Positions 57,370 through 64,000 of a stretch of 64,000 nt of DNA are shown in pieces; within the stretch, counting starts at the first letter, position 1, and every line of letters begins with the position of its first letter. This DNA is from Culex pipiens pallens (Eukaryota > Arthropoda > Insecta > Diptera > Culicidae), in contig NC_068938.1 of assembly GCF_016801865.2 (NCBI RefSeq), forward strand, positions 113,796,615-113,860,614, read 5' to 3'. The position numbers were made by a program, and so were the translations under genes. A model generated the notes under the pieces. The model worked only from the letters and a program-made list of their open reading frames with translations, did no database searches and had not been told where the DNA came from.

Positions 57370-58790
57370 CATCATCATGCTATACATCGTTGAATAGGTA
57401 ATTGAAAGACTTTTCCAACGAGTCCAAGACATTGATAATCTGGCAACCCTGTCTCGAGTTATAACCACTTAAGTGATATTTATGTAATTTTTTGTAGCCG
57501 GATCTCACTTAAATGTATGTAAACAATGTCCAGATCCATCATCCGACCCATCGTTGGTTAGGTAATCGAAAGACCTTTCCAACGAGTCTACAACATTGAT
57601 AATCTGGCAACCCTGTCTCGAGTTCTGACCACTTAAGTGATATTTATACACTATTTTTGTAGCTGGGTCTCGCTTAAATGTATGTAAACAATGTCCGGAT
57701 CCATCATCCAACCCGTCGTTGGTTAGGTAATCAAAAGACCTTTCTAACGAGTATAAAACATTGAAGATCTGGCAACCCTGTCTCGAGTTTTGACCACTTA
57801 AGTGATATTTATGTACTTTTTTGTAGCTGGAACTCACTTAAATGTATGTAAACTATGTCCGGATCCATCATCCGACCCATCGTTGGTTAGGTGGTCAAAA
57901 GACCTTTCCAACGAGCCTAAAACATTGAAGATCTGGCAACCTTGTCTCGAGTTCTGACCACTTAAGTGATATTTATGCACTTTTTTTGTAGCCGGATCTC
58001 ACTTAAATGTATGTAAACAATGTCCGGATCCATCATCCGACCCATCGTTGGTTAGGTAGTCAAAAGACCTTTCCAACGAGCCTAAAACATTGAAGATCTG
58101 GCAACCCTGTCTCGAGTTATAACCACTTAAGTGATATTTATGTAATTTTATGTAGCCGGATCTCACTTAAATGTATGTAAACAATGTCCAGATCCATCAT
58201 CCGACCCATCGTTGGTTAGGTAATCGAAAGACCTTTCCAACGAGTCTACAACATTGATAATCTGGCAACCCTGTCTCGAGTTCTGACCACTTAAGTGATA
58301 TTTATGCACTATTTTTGTAGCTGGATCTCGCTTAAATGTATGTAAACAATGTCCGGATCCATCATCCAACCCGTCGTTGGTTAGGTAATCAAAAGACCTT
58401 TCCAACGAGTATAAAACATTGAAGATCTGGCAACCCTGTCTCGAGTTTTGACCACTTAAGTGATATTTATGCACTTTTTTTGTAGCCGGATCTCACTTAA
58501 ATGTATGTAAACAATGTCCGGATCCATCATCCGACCCATCGTTGGTTAGGTAGTCAAAAGACCTTTCCAACGAGCTTAAAACAATGATGATCTGGCAACC
58601 CTGTCTCGAGTTCTGACCACTTAAGTGATATTTATGTACGTTTTTTTGTAGCTGGATCTCACTTAAATGTATGTAAACAATGTCCGGTCCATCATCTGAC
58701 CCATCGTTGGTAAGGTAATTGAAAGGCCGAGTCTAAAACATTGAAGATCTGGCAACCCTATCTCGAGTTCTGACCACTTATTATGCATCG
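57370..58790. repeat. Satellite-like array, about 164-bp monomer, 4-mer higher-order repeat
   Basis: GTCTCGAGTT recurs at 57451, 57614, 57780, 57943, 58109, 58273, 58439, 58603 and (as TCTCGAGTTC) 58761, a spacing of 163-166 bp. The monomer contains ACCACTTAAGTGATATTTAT, CTTAAATGTATGTAAACAAT, CGACCCATCGTTGGTTAGGT and TCTGGCAACCCTGTC. Monomers 658 bp apart are more alike than neighbours, so the array is two rounds of a tetramer. The minus-strand open frames repeated at 57505 and 58163 are repeat artefacts. Confidence 0.9.
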
Positions 58791-58923
58791 TATGAGCCCT
58801 TGAGTGATATATGTGTGTTTTTTTTGTATTCCGGAACTTAACGAAATTAGACGTAATTTGTGTCCAAACCCATCATATCACATATCACTCATTGTTGGAA
58901 AAGAGCGAGGAAGGCACCAACCA

Positions 58924-60060
58924 CATAGGTGGATTAAGTTAGTTTTTTATTTTCGTGACGTGTTGTTCTTTTGTTTGTTGACAATTTAAATACGTTTTTA
59001 AACATGAAAGTATGCTTTTTTAGAAGACATCAACCACCAAAAAGGATAGAGTGTAGTAAATATTGAAAATAAAAAATCTGTAAAATTAGATAATTTAAAT
59101 ATGTTATGATTTGTTTTAGAAAATCATGATGATTCTTTTTAGAAAATCTTACGCTCAAAAACGGCAAATTTCACGGGGACTTTAATTTTAAACCATCAAA
59201 TTTCACGGAAATTTCACGAACTTAGAAAACGTTGAAATAACTCTGAAAATTTTATGTTAAAATTACAGAAGAAACTAGTTATTTTTATTAAATCACAATG
59301 TACAGCACAGCAAAAACTATCATTTCTCACAAAAAAATAAAATTTCCGTCAAAACTTAAATATTTTGCAAGACTACTGGACAGATGCATATTTTTTTTTA
59401 AAACACCTTTTCCATTCAAATGTTGAAACCATGGCTCGATATTTCAATTTTCATACTTTTATTTTTTGCCCCCCTCTCGAATATGGTCAGAGTCGAGGGA
59501 CATAAACTTAAAAAAATATTTGCAATGGCTCAATATAGCACAAAGTTTTCGCTGAATTTCTTTTATTTTATCTTTTTACATTTAATATAACAGGAACATT
59601 TAAATTTAACATCTTGTCCAGCCAAAAAGATTAAAATAAGTTGAATTTTGGACGACATTTTGCAAATTCGATTTTTTAAAAGATGTTTTATCTCACTGTT
59701 TAAAAACTATATTAAAAATCAAAATCAGAACAAAGACCAAGAAAGTGTTTTTTTTTGCAATTTACACGGAAACCCGCGAATTGATATTAATACATTTATT
59801 TAGTTTCCTAAGAAACACTGATATTGATACTCTAAATAGCAACTTATTTTCTGAATATTTTTTACTTATTCAATTGAATTATATTTTTCATATTCTGATT
59901 GCCGGCTCCTCAAGTCAATGATATATTGACAGGGAAGAGAATGTTTCTACTGAATGTTACTGTTACATGAATGTTTGCACTTTAATTTAAAAAAATCTCA
60001 ATTTAAAAAAAAATTATCAAAATTTACTTATTGAGTCAACTTTAACGGGTTTTGGTTGGA
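58924..60060. other. Intron, AT-rich
   Basis: 59400-59520 carries a decayed end of the TTTATGTCGCCCCC-type element (GCCCCCCTCTCGAATATGGT, GACATAAACTT). No gene. Confidence 0.35.
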
Positions 60061-60067
60061 AAGGCTT

Positions 60068-60305
60068 GTTAGTCCAACTGCCTACCAGCGACTCCACCGA
60101 GGCAGGACCCAGGGAGACGACTCCTACACCTGGACTGAGCTAACGACCTAACCTCTAGGTTAGACCGGGGCCAACATTTACTTCCCCGTCCGATGGAAGG
60201 TGTTATCATACAAATCAAGTCTCAAAATTTGCCATTCTGGGATCGAAACCAGGCCAACTGGGTGAGAGACAACCACGCTTACCCTAACACCACGGGTCCC
60301 GGCGG
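60068..60305 (-). mobile_element. Twin-type SINE, second copy, 3' truncated
   Basis: Closely matches 48190-48425: CTGCCTACCAGCGACTCCAC, GGGAGACGACTCCTACACCT, GGTTAGACCGGGGCCAACAT, TTACTTCCCC, and ACTGGGTGAGAGaCAaCCAC. No target duplication was found, and one end is cut short, so this copy is probably older or rearranged. Confidence 0.8.
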
Positions 60306-62196
60306 TAAAACCCCTTACATTTTTGATCATTGGAAAATAGACGTGTTTTTCAATAATTTGCAGCTTGAAATGATGATTATTTGGAAATTTGGTGAGAACG
60401 AGAATTTCTGTAAAATTTGACATCCGATTTGATGACTTACTCAAAATCGTGCAAACGTATTTTCATAAAATGAAAATCCAAAAATAGCTTAAAACCTATG
60501 TAATTTTCCGTTACCCAACAATACAAAAGTGGGACATGCCATTGGAATGTGCAACAACCTAGAGGGGTCATTGTTTACATATAGAACCAATTTTTTTTAG
60601 ATTTTGTGAGATTTTGTGAGAGCAGACAAGAAAAACAAAAAAATGTATATAAGTATGGGTAACTTATAACCAGTGTAATAGAAAAAGCCATCAACTGATA
60701 AAATCTGCACCAATATATCAGAGAGTATATTGTAGTACCTAAAACTTATATCATGAGAAAACTAATTAAAGCATATATCTATGATATTTTTTGCATCTGC
60801 TTAAGCTTAACAATTACTACTAAGCAAATCAGGATTTTACACAAGTTCCTGCGAGTTCAATGAAAAGCTAGCTGTTGTAATTACAATCCCACAGGGCCCC
60901 AGAATTTTCTACCTTGTGGCAACAACACGTCAAAGGATCTTGAAATGTACGTGACATTTCGGAAATGGAACAGTTTGGCAGACCCACCAGAGGGCCTCTG
61001 GGTGATGAGCCTTCTAACCTCAAACCATATGGAAGGCGTCAACCAATCATCTATTATTCAGCATGACCTAGAGGTAGGTACAGAGATATGTGGCACATTT
61101 TCACCCTTTTAGGCTATACGGTTTGTGTGTGACGACCTGACGACGGTAACATGCAAAAGGGAAACTCCAGGTGATGGCTCACCGGTCCACGTTGGGACGT
61201 TCGGGGGTCAGAATGATTGAGTGAAATCTATCACACAACGTTTTGGCAAACCGAAGTAATCGACACCCAGGGATCGGGAAACCCATCACCAAAAATAAAA
61301 CCGAGTTAGTACATCCGACTGATGAGATGTACGGAAGGTGTCACCAACAAATAGACAAGGTAAACGCAAAGAGTTTCGTGTCTGAGTTGTTGTTCAGGAC
61401 GATCTGTTTGTTCTGTGTGGGGAGGGAAGGTGTCAACCTTTCCGGACAAACGCGCTCGTTGGGTGGACCCGGTTTGGCGTTGAGACGGAAAGTTTATTAT
61501 CTGATGTGTGCGAAAATTGATATCTGCCCAACCGTGACCTTTTATTTTTAACCACATGATGTCGTCCCTTTTTTTGTTGTGCAGGTATGTTACAGCTTCA
61601 AACTGTTGCTGCTTCGTTCGTCCTTGGAGCAGTGGGGTAGGAAGGAGGTCGTAAAAGCATCATTTTGTTTGAAGGACATAAAATTTTCATTTCCCTCCCA
61701 CGAATGATAAAAATTGGCTGAAATCACAAAGGACAACGATGTCATGCGGTAAATTTGAATGGTGTGCGACTTTTTTGAAGGTTTGTGTGACAATGTAAAT
61801 TGGTTAATTTTTTTATAACAAGTTTTTTACGTTGATAAATCATATAATATTTGAACTTGAACTCAAAGGCATCAATATTTCATTCCTTTATTCTATTAAT
61901 ATGAATCATCCAAATTTGTACCAGTGAACAAAAAAAAAACTAACAAAAAATACAATAACTAATTGATAGAAAGAGACGTATTTCTTGGTATGACCATTAT
62001 ACCATTACATTAGTTAAATTACCTATGAAAAGTTTTTAAGAATATTAATATTCGTAAATCAAGTAAAACTATGTGAATTTGATAGCAAAAATCGCATCTT
62101 GTTAATGTTAAGTTTATTTTCAAATTAAAATCTGAAAGTTTGAAGTTGCTGTTATTGTGAAAACTAAATATTCAAAATGTCAAATCCTCAACTCAC
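60306..62196. other. Intron between exons 1 and 2, right part
   Basis: 60860-61560 has moderate GC and appears unique. The remainder is AT-rich. No gene is supported. Confidence 0.35.
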
Positions 62197-62476
62197 CAGT
62201 GTTGTTTGTGTGGGACTTTTGGCGATCACGGTATTATCGTTCGAGGAAGGCTTTTCACTCGAGCTGGTGCTCGAATCGTTGTTTCGAACGAGATTTCGCG
62301 TTCGCCATTCACTACTGCTACTGTGATTATGATGCTGCTGGATGTTAATCCTTTTAGGGCTAGTCGTAGTGCTGCTACTGTGCACTGGGCTGCGAATGTT
62401 GTTGCTACTGCTGCTGCTGCCACCGGTACTGTTGGTACTGTTCGTCCTGTGCGTGGGCGAAGTAGTGGGGGAGATT
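62197..62476 (-). CDS. gukh: gukh-like exon 1 of 14 visible
   Basis: The acceptor is TTTATTTCCAG, and the first base completes a split codon. The exon ends with CTG before the donor GTGAGT, so it exits in phase 0. It encodes 93 residues dominated by Ser, Thr and Asn (TSPTHRTNSTNSTGG, a run of five serines, then HNHSSSSEWRTRNLVRNN and SSTSSSEKPSS). No fold is recognisable; this looks like a disordered linker. The entry phase shows that at least one more coding exon lies upstream, beyond 62477, but I found none I could support between there and 64000. The next downstream exon enters in phase 0, as required. Confidence 0.75.
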
Positions 62477-63240
62477 CTGGAAATAAAGTTGAATGAAATT
62501 GGTTCGTTAGAAATCGGAAAAATCTCACTTGGATTATAAATCTCTTGGATTAAAATCATAAAATGTACACGGAGAGACTGTGCCCAGAAATTTTAACAAT
62601 TAAAATTGTTGATTTAATTTTGGTAAATTTTAACAAAAACGTACTTGTCACTGCCAATTTTCAGTTAAATTAACCAAAATTCAGTATTACTTTAATAACC
62701 TGTTTGTTGAAAATGCTAAAGGCAAGAAGCTAACAGATTTCCCGAATTCGAATGAACGTGCTCGACTATTAGCTTTGGTTTTAGGAAAATCAAAAATTTT
62801 GTTGGTTGAATATAATTAACAATTGTATAAATATTTAAAAGACGAACTTGGGTTTGTTTACGTCTGTAATTTGAAGTCAGGATTTGAACGAGAGCAGTCG
62901 ATTTGTTGAGTTTGTGTTGTTAATTATAAAGTGAGAGGATGTGAAAGGTGAAAGTTACACTATTTGGCTAATATTGAAGTGGCAAATCAAAGTGTTGCAT
63001 CTGGGGAGGTAGAATTGGTGAGTAGGTGTGTTGATGATTTCTTTGCAGGTGATAAACTATGAAGAGCAAGAGGACGACCTTCGCCATAAGGACCTCTAAT
63101 GCGAGTGAGTTGAACACGTTATAAGAATGTTTGATGGAAAGAGAGGGCAGTAGAAGGGAGATGCGGGCCAACTCTTAACGGATAGAGCAGCCCGGGCAAA
63201 TTTATCAAAATTTTGGCTAATCCAAGTAAGTACACCCAAA
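62477..63240. other. Intron upstream of exon 1
   Basis: TACACGGAGAGACTGTGCCC at about 62570 is one end of a MITE of the TACACGGAGA type. No further coding exon was found. Confidence 0.35.
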
Positions 63241-63244
63241 GTTA

Positions 63245-63610
63245 AAGAACGAGAGGATAGTCCTCACGAAAAGAAACGTGAGGAAAGTGCTATTTAGCGA
63301 GAGTATATTCCTCTCGCGTGTTCATTCGTTCATTGGAACAGTTCATCCTATTGAGTGGCTTTTATGGACAAATGACTGCCACTTAGTCACCGAACCATTG
63401 TGGCCCATACGGCAAAGGCACGGTTCAATATGCCGAAGGTCTTGGGTTCGAGTCTCGGTACCGGTACTTTTTTTTTGATAGATAAACTTTTTTTGAAGAT
63501 GAACCCATGAGTAAAGTACTCTCGGTAGTTTCGGGATTTATCCTCTCGGTCCGCACACAGTACCATTTTACTACCGAATCGTGCTCTTTATCCTCTCGTA
63601 TGCCGATGTC
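63245..63610 (+). mobile_element. tRNA-like SINE or pol III element
   Basis: 63390-63455 is tRNA-like, with A-box region GTGGCCCATACGGCAAAGGC and B box TTGGGTTCGAGTCTCGG, followed by a run of nine T (63469-63477) that could stop pol III. Around it, GAGAGGATAGTCCTCACG and TTTATCCTCTCG motifs recur on both sides in opposite orientation (63250, 63540 and 63589), suggesting a larger composite element. No target duplication was identified. Confidence 0.5.
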
Positions 63611-64000
63611 CAATTCTGGGTGTATGAGTCTTTTTAAAAATCTGAAAATTGCTCGCATTTCCGTAAAACTTCATCAATTCCAACTCTCATAGTTGCATTC
63701 GAAAGGTCTTTTGAAGCCCTTCAAAATGTGTCATAGACATCCAGTATTAGTTTAATTTTTCTCATAGCTTTTGCAAATTACTTTTAAAAATTGATTTTTT
63801 TAAAACCTTAATATCTTTTTGCAACAGCCTCCAACACCCATACTCTTATAGGTCAAAAGTTAGGGAATTTCATGGACTATAAGCCTACGGTATTAACTTT
63901 TTGGCCAATCGCAGTTTTTCTCATAGTTTTTCGATATTTCTATAACAAACATTTTACAATGTTAGTTTTGCCCTGTAGGCTTTCATAACGGCACTTTTTG
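63611..64000. other. Intron, no feature seen
   Basis: AT-rich sequence to the right edge; nothing recognised. Confidence 0.35.

Larger units (their letters stand above)
56977..58920. mobile_element. MITE whose interior has expanded into a satellite array
   Basis: The left end TTTTTGCCTTCCTCACTGAG is matched in reverse by GCGAGGAAGGCACCAACCAC at about 58904-58923. The left part (GTAAGGCTATAATCCTGCTC, ATATCGACTCAGAATTGAAA, a TG microsatellite) is a sequence I remember as very common in culicine genomes. The interior is the tandem array below. Confidence 0.6.
1368..62476 (-). other. gukh: GUK-holder-like scaffold gene, 3' 14 exons (gene span)
   Basis: Fourteen minus-strand exons can be joined into one continuous frame of about 1184 residues plus stop. 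All introns are GT/AG and all phases agree. The protein is Ser/Pro/Asn/Gln-rich, with acidic stretches, several RHSI-type basic phosphosite-like motifs, and a conserved-looking C-terminal third. I recognise that part as GUK-holder (Gukh), the insect member of the Nance-Horan syndrome family. In Drosophila it binds the guanylate-kinase domain of Discs large and acts at synapses and in actin/polarity scaffolding. The N-terminal exons, where a WH1-like region would be expected, are beyond the right edge. Introns range from 60 nt to about 22 kb. The name rests on remembered family blocks; the exon structure rests on the sequence. An unrelated large scaffold protein remains possible. Confidence 0.6.

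Noticed and set aside
57505..58474. Repeated minus-strand protein with YHLSGQNSRQGCQ motif
   Set aside because: A translation of the 164-bp tandem repeat; its openness is due to repeat identity.
62968..63171. Minus-strand frame upstream of exon 1 as a further coding exon
   Set aside because: Phase and splice sites could not be made to fit the phase required at 62476, and the composition is not like the rest of the protein.

Overview
This is a eukaryotic nuclear window, almost certainly from a mosquito and most likely a culicine (Culex-like). The clues are an AT-rich intronic background packed with small inverted-repeat transposons, tRNA-derived SINEs with two tRNA-related modules (the Twin type described from Culex), GT/AG introns that are either 60-230 nt or many kilobases long, and one coding locus whose protein resembles a dipteran GUK-holder. 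There is no operon or ribosome-binding-site structure, CRISPR array, rRNA or ordinary intact tRNA gene.

One host gene explains the coding content. Fourteen exons on the minus strand run from 62476 down to the stop codon at 1368. Every junction is GT/AG and every reading phase agrees with its neighbour, giving one open frame of about 1184 residues plus stop. The 5' end of the gene lies beyond the right edge. The product is a long, low-complexity Ser/Pro/Asn/Gln-rich scaffold protein with a conserved C-terminal part: the blocks SLPETPIFARG, SPREALRRVTSLLIRKG and a basic tail ending KKSRHYSLEKQ. I read it as the mosquito GUK-holder (gukh), a Nance-Horan-syndrome-family synaptic/actin scaffold. 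The exons lie in five clusters: 62.2-62.5 kb, 53.2-55.7 kb, 43.2-44.7 kb, 38.2-39.8 kb, and two isolated 3' exons at 23.6 and 1.4 kb.

Nearly everything else is intron, mostly layered transposable elements. From left to right: a non-LTR-type insertion with a 22-bp target duplication and (CATA)n tail (2.2-3.2 kb); a gag-like ORF1 fragment of a Jockey-type LINE (3.8-4.8 kb); a small TA-flanked MITE (5.3 kb); a 1.5-kb hAT-like element with a duplicated end (5.9-7.4 kb); a 5'-truncated retrocopy of the mitochondrial ATP synthase delta subunit (10 kb); a foldback element with 292-bp palindrome arms (11.2-12.8 kb); degenerate 120-bp tandem repeats and a 16-bp minisatellite (13-14.2 kb); a long-TIR element with a nested MITE (14.4-15.7 kb); a MITE split by a solo LTR that itself carries an 82-bp hAT MITE (18.3-19.9 kb); a TIR element containing a tRNA-like promoter (20.6-21.4 kb); a 3.3-kb foldback holding inverted 16-17-bp motif arrays, one split by another solo LTR (24.8-28.1 kb); several more foldbacks and a 1-kb hAT element (28.2-33.1 kb); SINEs at 37.0, 45.3, 48.0, 56.7 and 60.1 kb; nested MITEs at 41.3-42.9 and 48.9-49.6 kb; and a satellite-like higher-order array inside a MITE (57.4-58.8 kb).

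No new multi-gene system is visible. The most informative observations are the fully phased exon model, the nested insertions datable from paralogous empty sites, the 658-bp higher-order repeat, the CATA-tailed retroelements, and the ATP synthase delta retrocopy. All element boundaries and exons were read by eye; family names come from memory and no database search was run.
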